A DNA stretch of 64,000 nt, from assembly GCA_026414975.1 (NCBI GenBank), contig JAOAHZ010000011.1:30518-94517 (forward strand). The letters are read 5' to 3'. This DNA is from Bacteroidia bacterium. Lineage in GTDB: Bacteria > Bacteroidota > Bacteroidia > SpSt-205. Within the stretch, counting starts at the first letter, position 1, and every line of letters starts with the position of its first letter. The notes under the pieces are model-generated. The model worked only from the letters and a program-made list of their open reading frames with translations, had not been told where the DNA came from and did not search any database. Below, piece after piece: positions 42,263 to 50,513 of the stretch. The position numbers were made by a program, and so were the translations under genes.

Positions 42263-43379
42263 GCTGAGGCAGCGATTGGATGTGCAAAGTGCGGGTGGGA
42301 AAAGCAAAGCTGGTTTGAGGCTCGTAATCTCGTACAGTCTCTAAAATGACCCAAGCCACCTTGTCTTGAAAGTAAAAGATAGGCAGAGGTCCTGTGCTTG
42401 GTTCCTCCTGATAGTCCATTCGCACGAAGACTATCACAGTGATTTCCAAGGCTGAGTCTTGAAAGTTAGTTAGATAGACCGAAGGAGGACGACCCAAGAA
42501 AGGGAGCTTACTTAGCCGGTCTCGCAAGTCTTCTATCAGTCTGCGAAGCACCGCATCAGGCGTACTGTACAGCACACCTATTCGAAAGAGCAGGCGTCGC
42601 TCAGGTGCCCGAGATAGATTCTCAAGTGGACTATCCGCTAAGCGTTTATTCGGAATAACGAGTAGATGGTTATCAAAAGTACGAATATGGGTAGAGCGTA
42701 GGCCTATCTTTTCTATGGAACCTGCCGTATTAGCGTCTATACGCACCACTTCCCCGAGCTGGAAGGGCTTATCTGCAAAAATAGCTATGGCACTGATGAA
42801 ATGTTGAAGAGTCTCCTGAGCGGCTAACGCTACAGCCAACCCCCCTAACCCTAAGGTGGTAAAAAAAGGAGCTACATTCAGCTTAAGGGTGTGCTCCAGC
42901 ATAAGGAACCCAACAAGAAGGAAAAGTACCACACGACCAATGGTAAATAAAGGATGGACGAGCTGAAGCTTATAGGTCTCGCCCGCTCTTTCATACTGCG
43001 AAGCCAGTATAGTCTGAGCTACCGCCAATAAGCGGCTCCCGAGAAAGCCCATGGCAAGAAGAGCTAAAGCCTCAAATACTCTACCAATCCATGCAACCGC
43101 CTTTTCAGGTAAATGCAAGAAGTGAACAACGCTCCCAGCTCCATACGCCGCTATCAAGAAGAGGGGAAATAGCCAGGCGGCTCGCATCAGCCGGTGGAGC
43201 TCTTGCTGAGATATGTCGGCTCGAGCTTTACCCAGTGCTATATGAAGCAGCCGACTCAGCCCTTGAGCCACCAATCTCGCCAAAAAGTAACCTCCCACCA
43301 GTATCAGCAGGGCTATAATCCATCTAGCCGAAAGGATGCCCTGCCATTCAGATTCCCATAACAGGCGCCACCATCTCAT
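42222..43379 (-). CDS. MscS-family mechanosensitive ion channel
   Basis: 385-residue inner-membrane channel that releases solutes on hypo-osmotic shock. Four or so hydrophobic helices occupy the first ~170 residues. The pore helix and beta-domain signature follow: LGLGGLAVALAAQETLQHFISAIAIFADKPFQLGEVV, then GSIEKIGLRSTHIRTFDNHLLVIPNKRL. The C-terminal alpha/beta domain is normal. Confidence 0.92.
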   Translation of the reverse strand: MRWWRLLWESEWQGILSARWIIALLILVGGYFLARLVAQGLSRLLHIALGKARADISQQELHRLMRAAWLFPLFLIAAYGAGSVVHFLHLPEKAVAWIGRVFEALALLAMGFLGSRLLAVAQTILASQYERAGETYKLQLVHPLFTIGRVVLFLLVGFLMLEHTLKLNVAPFFTTLGLGGLAVALAAQETLQHFISAIAIFADKPFQLGEVVRIDANTAGSIEKIGLRSTHIRTFDNHLLVIPNKRLADSPLENLSRAPERRLLFRIGVLYSTPDAVLRRLIEDLRDRLSKLPFLGRPPSVYLTNFQDSALEITVIVFVRMDYQEEPSTGPLPIFYFQDKVAWVILETVRDYEPQTSFAFPTRTLHIQSLPQRDPTLSEVSGDRK

Positions 43380-43470
43380 CCCAGGCTAAGGTATCGCATA
43401 CTCTCGGAATGGGCTACAGTCCCCACTCAGTGAAGGAAATCTGCTCATTTATGAGGTGAGATGGAAATCA

Positions 43471-44073
43471 TCAAGCCCCGCCCCGCTGGACGAAGGATAT
43501 ATTGTGCCAGCCCATGCTCTCGCACAATCGGCGCAGTAGCGTTTCAGCTTGAGTGCGAGCTGCCTCCACAGGGAACTGACGAGAGAGACGCACCCTCAAG
43601 GTTTCCTGAGCCGCACTTAGAGCTTCTCGGACTCGTTCGGCTTCAGTTCCGCTCCACCATTCCACGACTGAAAAATTCGCATCATAAACCTGAGACTGAG
43701 AGGGGTCTATTTTGACTAAACAGAGAATGGGCGGAGGCAACTCTAATCTCAAAGTCCGCTTATCCCAGTCGGCCTCTACGACTTTTACGCTTGAAAAGTC
43801 CATGCAGAGGCGTGCTTCACCTGCAAGGATCATCAACAGGCGAGACCGAGCAAAGGGGATGGCATACGACCACTCCTTGCGAAATACATCTCGTACTTGG
43901 TATTGAAGTAGTTCTATTCGTCCCAGCGCTTCAATCTGCTGAATGATCATCTGATGCTGCTCTATCCTCTTTAAGTCGGTAGAGTCAGCTTCACGAGAAA
44001 CGAGATGGTATAATAAAGCCCCCGTTCCTAACCCCAGAGCACCGATTACCAGATACCGAGACAGGCGGCGCAC
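43471..44073 (-). CDS. DUF4230 protein, membrane-anchored
   Basis: 200 residues with one N-terminal transmembrane helix (YLVIGALGLGTGALLYHLV). The body fits the DUF4230 pattern: LGRIELLQYQVRDVF, then LLMILAGEARLCMDFSSVKV and LRLELPPPILCLVKIDPSQS. Function unknown. It lies 2 bp after the rplY stop and probably shares its transcript. Confidence 0.82.
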   Translation of the reverse strand: MRRLSRYLVIGALGLGTGALLYHLVSREADSTDLKRIEQHQMIIQQIEALGRIELLQYQVRDVFRKEWSYAIPFARSRLLMILAGEARLCMDFSSVKVVEADWDKRTLRLELPPPILCLVKIDPSQSQVYDANFSVVEWWSGTEAERVREALSAAQETLRVRLSRQFPVEAARTQAETLLRRLCESMGWHNISFVQRGGA

Positions 44074-44075
44074 TG

Positions 44076-44639
44076 TCAGCCCTGCTGAGTGCGCAGCGCT
44101 CGCGGCACTTCTACCCGGGCCAAAGCGGTATCAGGCGAGGAAAGGACCTGAAGTCCAGGAAAAGAGAGCTTCCCTGCAGTGAGCGTCTTACCCAGTTTTA
44201 GCGAGGAAACATCTACTTCTAAGGCATCGGGAAGGTCTTTTACCTTACCCCGAACGCGCAATCGGCGAAGCAAAGGTACCAGCTTGCCGCCCATTTGAAC
44301 CCCCTCAGCTACCCCAACAAACTTCACCGGGAGGGCAACCGATATTTCATCCTCCATACCACAAGCCATGAAGTCCAGATGCAGGACATAATCATGAACA
44401 GGATGCAGTTGATACTCTCGCAGGACAGCGGTATGTAATGTGTCCTTGAGCAACACCTCAAAAAGGTAAACGTGAGGCGTAAAGACTACCTTCTGAGCTT
44501 CCGACACAGGGATCAGGAAATTCTCTTGGATGCCTTTGCGGTATAGAGCACAAGGGACATGACCAGCTCGGCGGAGGCGTCGTGCCGCACTGCTGCCTAA
44601 GTCAGAGCGAGGCTCTCCATGCAGCCGATATACTCGCAT
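44076..44639 (-). CDS. rplY: 50S ribosomal protein L25 (CTC/TL5 type)
   Basis: 187 residues, the long two-domain L25 form: an N-terminal 5S-rRNA-binding domain (SDLGSSAARRLRRAGHVPCALY, then VHDYVLHLDF) plus the CTC-type C-terminal beta domain (VALPVKFVGVAEGVQMGGKLVPLLRRLRVRGKVKDLPDALEVDVS). It follows the tRNA-Arg gene by 2 bp, so tRNA and mRNA likely come from one transcript separated by processing. Confidence 0.94.
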   Translation of the reverse strand: MRVYRLHGEPRSDLGSSAARRLRRAGHVPCALYRKGIQENFLIPVSEAQKVVFTPHVYLFEVLLKDTLHTAVLREYQLHPVHDYVLHLDFMACGMEDEISVALPVKFVGVAEGVQMGGKLVPLLRRLRVRGKVKDLPDALEVDVSSLKLGKTLTAGKLSFPGLQVLSSPDTALARVEVPRALRTQQG

Positions 44640-44641
44640 AG

Positions 44642-44715
44642 CGCACCCGGGAGGACTCGAACCCCCAACCGCCAGATCCGAAGTCTGGTGCTCTATCCAA
44701 TTGAGCTACGGGTGC
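44642..44715 (-). tRNA. tRNA-Arg (anticodon TCG)
   Basis: On the minus strand GCACCCG...CGGGTGC forms a perfect 7-bp acceptor stem. The D arm is GCTC-AATTGGATA-GAGC. The anticodon stem CCAGA/TCTGG encloses loop CTTCGGA, giving anticodon TCG for Arg (CGA and, with wobble, other CGN). The T arm is GGGGG-TTCGAGT-CCTCC, with the first and last pairs allowing G-T pairing. No CCA is encoded. Confidence 0.95.
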
Positions 44716-44723
44716 AAGGGCAA

Positions 44724-44731
44724 CAAAGGTA
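44724..44731 (-). promoter_or_regulatory. TAnnTTTG -7 box of tRNA-Arg
   Basis: TACCTTTG on the minus strand, 8 nt before the 5' end of the tRNA. Because the tRNA must be transcribed from its first base, it calibrates the box: transcription starts within 8 nt of it. The same spacing before ATGs elsewhere therefore means little or no leader. Confidence 0.65.
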
Positions 44732-44747
44732 CGACTTTACTACGCTC

Positions 44748-45089
44748 TCAGATGTACCGCAAAAGGAATATCACCAATACGATTAGAGCAATCAGCATAA
44801 TGATGACATCAAACGGCCACGGCAAAAGCCAATAAAGAATGCTCACAATAAGGGCGACAATGAGAGCAATAATCAGTAATCGAACCAAATCATCCGCCAT
44901 CGTACGGAGCTTCTCCTTGAACGCTTGCCAGTAAGAGCGCACCTTGTCTCTAAGTCGTTCCCAGAAAGCTTTGCGCTTGACAGGCTCTACCGCAGTCGCT
45001 TGATGAGAGGTCGTAGGAGTTACAGTCGCTGCAGCATAGGCAGGGCTAAGCGTAACCAACCCCACCCATAAATAGAGTAGGTACTTCAT
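44748..45089 (-). CDS. Small exported membrane protein
   Basis: 113 residues from ATG 45089, supported by a TACCTTTG box 6 nt upstream. A signal peptide (MKYLLYLWVGLVTLSPAYAAA) leads a short Thr/Pro region and a basic amphipathic helix (FWERLRDKVRSYWQAFKEKLR). Two hydrophobic helices close the protein (LIIALIVALIVSILYWLL and DVIIMLIALIVLVIFLL). Short hydrophobic-tail proteins like this are common in Bacteroidota; no function known. Confidence 0.75.
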   Translation of the reverse strand: MKYLLYLWVGLVTLSPAYAAATVTPTTSHQATAVEPVKRKAFWERLRDKVRSYWQAFKEKLRTMADDLVRLLIIALIVALIVSILYWLLPWPFDVIIMLIALIVLVIFLLRYI

Positions 45090-45095
45090 ACGTTG

Positions 45096-45103
45096 CAAAG
45101 GTA
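45096..45103 (-). promoter_or_regulatory. TAnnTTTG -7 box of the small membrane protein gene
   Basis: TACCTTTG on the minus strand, 6 nt before ATG 45089. It argues against the longer start at 45239, which would place the box inside the coding region. Confidence 0.6.
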
Positions 45104-45178
45104 AGGTTTGATGACAGAAAAATTGTACTGTAGCCCCTGTATCACTCCTTACTTGAACAACGAGAGCTAAGCCCAGCC

Positions 45179-48034
45179 CTATAAGACCCGACGTGGGCTG
45201 AGTAGCCTTCGTAGAGAATACCGCCAAGGATAGCGCCAAAGTATTTTGCCGTCCTCTTTTTTTTCCACATATATCAGACCGAGGCTGCGATCTATGAGTT
45301 GAGCAAAAGTCTCCCCCAGCGTTTCCAAATCAGGATAACGCTGCGTGCGCCTTCTCACTCGCACCGCTTGAATCCGATACAGAAATCGATCTTTAGGCAG
45401 TAGGTGGTACCCCGATACTTCCAGCGCTATGATTCGGGTCAGCAGGAGCGCATCAGAGATTCTCATGAAACCATCTGTTATAGAGACAAGGGGGATGTTT
45501 GCATAGAAGTCTATGCTGTCTTTATACGCACTCAGGTAATACGGACGAAGCCAGCGCATAAAGCGTGGAGTGCGTATCTTTCCGGCCGATATACTTCCCT
45601 CAGCGTGCAGGCTACTCTGACGAAGCCAGGCTATGTCGGGCGTGAAGCGCAGGTTTGCCTGAAAATACCCCGAAAAGCGTCCCCTGAGACCTATTCGTTC
45701 AAAAGTGGGGATAGCGGATAGCTCCATATCCCTCAAGAGACGCTCTATGGGTAGATCACGAACCCTAAGTTTTCCTGAAACCAGATAGCAACTAGAATCT
45801 TGCAAGTCTAAGTGAGCCCATCCTTGCATGAAAGTTCCCCCGTAGGAAATTCTGAAGCTATCTACTTGAGCGGTCAAGCCCTGAATGCGAGCTGAGGCCT
45901 CAATCCCTTCGGCAGGTAGGCCGAGTAAGTCTACATCCCGTACATCAAGGGTGATTTGGGCCTCCATGTTGGAAGGAAAGCGAACTTGAGGTTGGACTTT
46001 CTGCCGCTCCACTCTTCGCCAGAACTCCGACACCACAAGGTGCTCTGCGCTCACATGAAGCCTTCCCTGCAACCGATACCAGTCGGTGTACAAATAGCTT
46101 AGGGCGCCGATGACTTCCCCCTCTGCATGAAAGGCCAAACTACCTATCTCACCTCGGAGCCAGTGGAGGGTTGTTAGGTCTGGTATGTAGCTAAGTTGGC
46201 CTGCGAGGGTTCGGATAGGCAATCCTAAGTTGCGGAAGCTCCCCCGAACCCCCTCTAAAGTGATAAAGCCCTCACTTGGATTGTCCCAACGAAGGAGAGT
46301 ATCCCATGTTCCCTGGGCGCATAGATTTACATGAAGCCGTCCCTCCCACACCTCTACACCCGTAAGCGGAAGATGAAAGAGAAGCCAGCTAACCGGAACA
46401 GCTCCTGCCAAATCAACACTTGCGCCGTCCAGTGTCAGTATGCCTCGAACCGCTATGCGCTCGCCCGAAGGGAAAACCGCCTCAGCTCGTTCTACCCATA
46501 AACAGCGAGAAGATAGGTCGCTCTTGCCTGCCAGCTCTACCCACACATCTTGCCAATGAACGACAAGAGACAAACTGAGAGTATCTCGTCGCCATTCTCC
46601 ATTTAGAAAGCCTTCAGCAGACTCTATAGCTAAAGTCCCCTGACCGAGACTTGGATCGGTTTGGACATAAAGAGTAGCTTGAGTCGGGAAGGGATTGAAG
46701 GAGGCATTCGCTCTTAAGACTAGTCTCCTCGCAGAACTCCTCAGCTGTACATCAGACAGCATACCTTGCTCAAAATGGACTACCCGAGCCCTCAGGTCTG
46801 CAGAAAGGGCTTGCCCCCCTCCTAAAAGAAAAGCGTAGGAGCGAAAAACTGATTGGAGCATCTCAGCCTCTACCGTATCTATTTGGACCCTGAGTCCTCT
46901 CTCGTGATACCACTCTCCTTGAAAAGGCAAAAGTCCTAACTGACCGCGGACAGCCCATCGCCTAAAGTTGCCTGTGAGAGCCAGCCATCCCCCTAAGGTA
47001 TCCTGGACAAGCAGCTCCGCAAAGGACGCACGCAAGTTAACGATACCCGACAAGGCCGCCGTCCAACCCGACCTACTGAGCTTTCCAAAGGCGTAGAGTC
47101 TTTCTAAGCTTCCTCTTAGGCCAAAATGGCCCCAATCGCCTATCGCGAGATGACCCTCAACCTGCGACAACTCATCCCGTTCGCCACCTATGCAGACATC
47201 GTAGTACCCGAAACGCCATTTACCCTCAAGGCGAGCCTCATAACATAAGCCCCGAACCTCTCCAGAGAAGTAAAGAAGGCTATCAACGAGCCAGTTGGCT
47301 AACCTACTGGGCAGCTTGTCTAAAAGCGAACGACGCACATACCCGCCCACATGTCCGATAGGAGTTTCCCACCTTTGAATATCTCCTTGAAAATGAAGAA
47401 CGCCTTCAAGGGCTTCCAAGTGAAGCTTGGTCTCAAACCAGACATCCTCTATCTTATTGTAATGTCCCGTTATTCCGAAGCTAACAGCATGTGGAAAAGG
47501 CTGCTTTACTCCAGCTACGCATACCTCATGAGCGAGTAGAGCCGCCCTTCCCTCACAGATACGAACGAGAAGACTGTCTATGACTATTCGTCCGCTGAGC
47601 CTTCCTACCGTCAAGTAGAAAAATACACCTGGAGGAAAGTTGGATAGATGGACTTGAAGAGATTCGGCATAAACGCAAAAAGTCTGAACTCGTCTCTTTC
47701 CCCCCCTCTTGGGAAAAAAGCGGAAGTTTTTTTGAGCCTTCCCTAAGCGGATCAGCTCCAATCGTCCCCCCCGAATCATCAAGAGGCCTATCTGAAAGAG
47801 CCGTCCCCGCAGCTCGACCTTACCTAAATGCGCTGCCGGGGCTTGATCCCCTCTGAGAGTACCTCGGACAGACACACCAAACAAGCGAGCTTCCCACTCT
47901 CCTGTTAAGCTTATACGGAGCTCTTCAATATGACTAATGCCTACCGGTGAGCCCAAGATGTACGTCAAAGCTTGCTCCACCCCATAGCGGAGGCCGCATT
48001 CTATCCACATGAGAAAGGGGAGGAGCTTCACCAT
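45179..48034 (-). CDS. AsmA-like giant envelope protein
   Basis: 951 residues: an N-terminal hydrophobic anchor (MVKLLPFLMWIECGL...) and a long series of short beta strands of the type GxFxxWxVxGxLGLLPFQGEW. The C-terminal ~250 residues (from MEAQITLDVRDVDLLGLPAEGIEASARIQG to the DALLLTRIIALEVSGYHLLPKDRFLYRIQAVR region) resemble AsmA C-terminal domains. AsmA/TamB-type proteins form beta-groove bridges that move lipids between membranes; that role here is inference. It is divergent from the DUF3467 gene, with 19 bp between the starts. Confidence 0.75.
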   Translation of the reverse strand: MVKLLPFLMWIECGLRYGVEQALTYILGSPVGISHIEELRISLTGEWEARLFGVSVRGTLRGDQAPAAHLGKVELRGRLFQIGLLMIRGGRLELIRLGKAQKNFRFFPKRGGKRRVQTFCVYAESLQVHLSNFPPGVFFYLTVGRLSGRIVIDSLLVRICEGRAALLAHEVCVAGVKQPFPHAVSFGITGHYNKIEDVWFETKLHLEALEGVLHFQGDIQRWETPIGHVGGYVRRSLLDKLPSRLANWLVDSLLYFSGEVRGLCYEARLEGKWRFGYYDVCIGGERDELSQVEGHLAIGDWGHFGLRGSLERLYAFGKLSRSGWTAALSGIVNLRASFAELLVQDTLGGWLALTGNFRRWAVRGQLGLLPFQGEWYHERGLRVQIDTVEAEMLQSVFRSYAFLLGGGQALSADLRARVVHFEQGMLSDVQLRSSARRLVLRANASFNPFPTQATLYVQTDPSLGQGTLAIESAEGFLNGEWRRDTLSLSLVVHWQDVWVELAGKSDLSSRCLWVERAEAVFPSGERIAVRGILTLDGASVDLAGAVPVSWLLFHLPLTGVEVWEGRLHVNLCAQGTWDTLLRWDNPSEGFITLEGVRGSFRNLGLPIRTLAGQLSYIPDLTTLHWLRGEIGSLAFHAEGEVIGALSYLYTDWYRLQGRLHVSAEHLVVSEFWRRVERQKVQPQVRFPSNMEAQITLDVRDVDLLGLPAEGIEASARIQGLTAQVDSFRISYGGTFMQGWAHLDLQDSSCYLVSGKLRVRDLPIERLLRDMELSAIPTFERIGLRGRFSGYFQANLRFTPDIAWLRQSSLHAEGSISAGKIRTPRFMRWLRPYYLSAYKDSIDFYANIPLVSITDGFMRISDALLLTRIIALEVSGYHLLPKDRFLYRIQAVRVRRRTQRYPDLETLGETFAQLIDRSLGLIYVEKKEDGKILWRYPWRYSLRRLLSPRRVL

Positions 48035-48041
48035 AATGCCT

Positions 48042-48049
48042 TACCTTTG
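48042..48049 (+). promoter_or_regulatory. TAnnTTTG -7 box of the DUF3467 gene
   Basis: TACCTTTG on the plus strand, 4 nt (CTTT) before ATG 48054. It fixes that start over the in-frame 48009. Confidence 0.6.
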
Positions 48050-48053
48050 CTTT

Positions 48054-48368
48054 ATGAACCCCGAAGCGCCCCAGGAAGGAAATGTGCTCAATGTCGAGCT
48101 ATCCGAGGACGTTGCCAGCGGCATATATTCAAACTTAGCCATTATCTCCCACACGCCAAGTGAATTCGTAATAGACTTTCTGCAAGTTCTACCCGGCCTA
48201 CCCAAAGCTCGAGTACGAAGCCGCATTATCCTATCGCCTTATCACTATAAGCGATTGCTTTTAGCTATGCAGGATAATCTTCAAAAATACGAGAGCCGTT
48301 TCGGAGAAATCGCCACTCAGGATGACTGGATGCCGCCAGTGGCTTTGGGGGGTCCTGGGTTGGCTTAG
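48054..48368 (+). CDS. DUF3467 protein
   Basis: 104 residues from ATG 48054. The body is typical of DUF3467, a small family found widely in Bacteroidota: NVELSEDVASGIYSNLAIISHTPSEFVIDF, VLPGLPKARVRSRIILSPYHYKRLLLAMQDNLQKYESRFG. It is probably cytoplasmic; function not known. The next gene starts inside its 3' end (47-bp overlap). Confidence 0.88.
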   Translation: MNPEAPQEGNVLNVELSEDVASGIYSNLAIISHTPSEFVIDFLQVLPGLPKARVRSRIILSPYHYKRLLLAMQDNLQKYESRFGEIATQDDWMPPVALGGPGLA

Positions 48369-48870
48369 TCTCGGGGCCCAAACCCCTTCCTCCAAATCCC
48401 CTAAAGATACTTTGCCCCCCATAGACAGTGCTATCACGCCGTTTGAGGTGCATCAACAAACTATCTTGCGCCTCATAGCATACCACCAACCTGACTTAGA
48501 CACAATAGAGGCGCGTCTACGAGCTTGGCGAGATACCCTCAATCAAATGATAGAGATCGCCCGCTATCCTAAGCGGCTACCTTTTTACGTAGATTCCTTC
48601 CGGGTCATTACAGGACGCATACGAGCTGGCAGCGAATCTGCTTTGGCTCAGCTAAAAAATATGTGCTTTGAGTGGCTACCCCACCAATACGCTCTCATGG
48701 CTGTTTACACGCGTTTTGGTGAGCTCAAGGTCGTTCATCGTCTGACCCCTTCCGTGCGAGAGACCCTTGCTGCCTACAGACGCTATTTGGATCGCATGAA
48801 TCAATTGGCTCAAACAATAGCCGACATATGGACCGATTGCGACTACCTTCTTCTCTCCAAGCTAAAATAG
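48322..48870 (+). CDS. Exported helical protein, unknown function
   Basis: 182 residues. A signal peptide (MTGCRQWLWGVLGWLSLGAQ) and a Ser/Pro linker precede an all-helical domain (EVHQQTILRLIAYHQPDLDTIEARLRAWRDTLNQM, LAAYRRYLDRMNQLAQTIADI). No known motif. The ATG lies within the DUF3467 gene in another frame, and the next gene starts inside its 3' end, so three genes are stacked by overlap. Confidence 0.65.
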   Translation: MTGCRQWLWGVLGWLSLGAQTPSSKSPKDTLPPIDSAITPFEVHQQTILRLIAYHQPDLDTIEARLRAWRDTLNQMIEIARYPKRLPFYVDSFRVITGRIRAGSESALAQLKNMCFEWLPHQYALMAVYTRFGELKVVHRLTPSVRETLAAYRRYLDRMNQLAQTIADIWTDCDYLLLSKLK

Positions 48871-49178
48871 GGGGGATTTTGCTGCTGGGTGCTGTATTAG
48901 CCCAGTCGTCTCCTCTCAAGAAACCCAATACCTTTCGCTTGGAATCGCTGGTGCGGGAGGGGGAGGAAGGACTGCTTATCCGGTACGAAATACCATACGA
49001 TGGGGTCATAGAGCTGCGCCTTTTGAATGCCCAAGACTCGGTTGTTTACTTCTTCCAGTGGCCGAGCCCGCAGGGCAGGCGAGAGCGCCGCCTCCCCCAA
49101 GCTAAAGGCTTGCAGGGATCCTATCGCTATCGCATTACCTACAAAGGCATCGATTACACCGGCCAGGTCAGCCTCTGA
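48828..49178 (+). CDS. Small exported beta-rich protein, unknown function
   Basis: 116 residues with a signal peptide (LQAKIGGILLLGAVLAQ). The mature part is short and beta-rich (EGLLIRYEIPYDGVIELRLLNAQDSVVYFFQW, then YRYRITYKGIDYTGQVSL), like a single Ig-like or Fn3-like sheet. It overlaps the preceding gene by 43 bp and ends 27 bp before bshA. Confidence 0.62.
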   Translation: MDRLRLPSSLQAKIGGILLLGAVLAQSSPLKKPNTFRLESLVREGEEGLLIRYEIPYDGVIELRLLNAQDSVVYFFQWPSPQGRRERRLPQAKGLQGSYRYRITYKGIDYTGQVSL

Positions 49179-49205
49179 ATCTAAGGCGATTTTGTTTGAA
49201 AGGTT

Positions 49206-50327
49206 ATGCGAATCGGCATAGTCTGCTACCCTACGATAGGAGGCAGCGGGGTAGTAGCTACCGAACTGGCTCACGGACTTGCTTGTCGCGGATATGAGGT
49301 ACATTTGATTTCATCCGAGCCGCCCGTACGCTTCACAGCTTGCCTCCCTAATCTCCACTTTCATCAGGTCGTACCGCCCGACTATCCTGTCTTTCGATAC
49401 CGCCCCTATGAGAGCGCCTTAGCTGGCCGTTTGCTGCGTCTGGCCGAAAGAAGACTGGACCTTATCCATGTTCATTATGCCATCCCCCATGCGGTTAGTG
49501 CTTATTTGGCTCAGCAGGCCCTCCTAAGCCAACAAAAGTTTATTCCTTTCCTGACCACCCTTCATGGCACTGACACAACCTTAGTGAGTCAAGACCCCGA
49601 CCTTTACCCCGTCGTTGAACTGACCCTGAGAGCCAGTAGCGAAGTTACAGCGGTTTCCGAAGCGCTGTCACGCGAGACCCAGAGACGCTTTAGGCTATCT
49701 GTGTTCCCTACGGTGATACCTAACTTCGTGGATACGATAAAGTTTTCTCCCGAGAGACGAGATGAGACTCTACGAGCTGCTTATGCTGCTCCAGATGAGA
49801 TTCTCATAGTCCATGCTTCTAACTTTCGCCCTATCAAGCGTACTGCCTTATTGCTACACATCTTAGATGACCTGATAAGCATAGGGTTACCGGCTCGACT
49901 CCTTATGATAGGAGATGGACCCGAAAGGGCACAAAGCGAACATTTAGCGCACGAGCTGCAGCTTGGCGATCGGGTCTACTTCATAGGGAGTTACCAAGAG
50001 ATAGCACCGCTTTTAGCTATTGGAGACGTGTTTCTCATGACGTCGGCGTACGAGAGTTTTGGATTAGCGGCTTTAGAGGCCATGGCTTGCGGCGTGCCTG
50101 TTGTGGCGCCGGCTGTGGGCGGACTCATAGAGCTGGTTACACCCGAAAGCGGAGAGCTGTATCCACCCGAGAATCTAACCGCTGCTCGTAGGGCTATCCT
50201 ACAGGTCATCCAGAACTTGGACATCTACCGCAAAGGAGCACAAGAGCGAGCCAAGGCATTTGATGTAGCTCGGATTATTCCCCTTTATGAAAGGCTGTAT
50301 GAACGCGTAGTACATCGGGTTGGTTAG
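49206..50327 (+). CDS. bshA: Bacillithiol synthase step 1, GlcNAc-malate glycosyltransferase
   Basis: 373-residue GT4 glycosyltransferase joining UDP-GlcNAc and L-malate, the first step of bacillithiol synthesis. The N-terminus IGIVCYPTIGGSGVVATELAHGLACRGYEVHLISSEPPVR is diagnostic of BshA, as are HVHYAIPHA and LHGTDTTLVSQDP. The C-terminal donor site is ESFGLAALEAMACGVPVVAPAVGG. Bacillithiol would be the thiol partner of the CstB/rhodanese cluster at 34-36 kb (inference). bshB and bshC are not in the window. Confidence 0.95.
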   Translation: MRIGIVCYPTIGGSGVVATELAHGLACRGYEVHLISSEPPVRFTACLPNLHFHQVVPPDYPVFRYRPYESALAGRLLRLAERRLDLIHVHYAIPHAVSAYLAQQALLSQQKFIPFLTTLHGTDTTLVSQDPDLYPVVELTLRASSEVTAVSEALSRETQRRFRLSVFPTVIPNFVDTIKFSPERRDETLRAAYAAPDEILIVHASNFRPIKRTALLLHILDDLISIGLPARLLMIGDGPERAQSEHLAHELQLGDRVYFIGSYQEIAPLLAIGDVFLMTSAYESFGLAALEAMACGVPVVAPAVGGLIELVTPESGELYPPENLTAARRAILQVIQNLDIYRKGAQERAKAFDVARIIPLYERLYERVVHRVG

Positions 50328-50464
50328 GACCTCCGCCTAGACGAAGCTTTTATTTTTTGTAAGACGCCTTATCCCTTGCGGGGCATCTTCCTCAGCTTAG
50401 AGTATCCTTGTCATCTCAGGAGCCAATCCATTTGACTGAGAGCCCCCAAAGAAGATAAGTGAGT

Positions 50465-50489
50465 GGGGAGAGGAGAAAAACCTCTCCCC
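50465..50489. terminator. Hairpin between convergent genes, bidirectional terminator
   Basis: GGGGAGAGG (50465-50473) pairs perfectly with CCTCTCCCC (50481-50489) around a 7-nt A-rich loop. It lies between the convergent bshA and SBBP-repeat genes, 25 bp from the latter's stop. T-rich flanks are weak in both directions, so it may stabilise 3' ends rather than stop polymerase. Confidence 0.5.
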
Positions 50490-50513
50490 TTGAATACTTA
50501 TGCTTCTTGTAGC

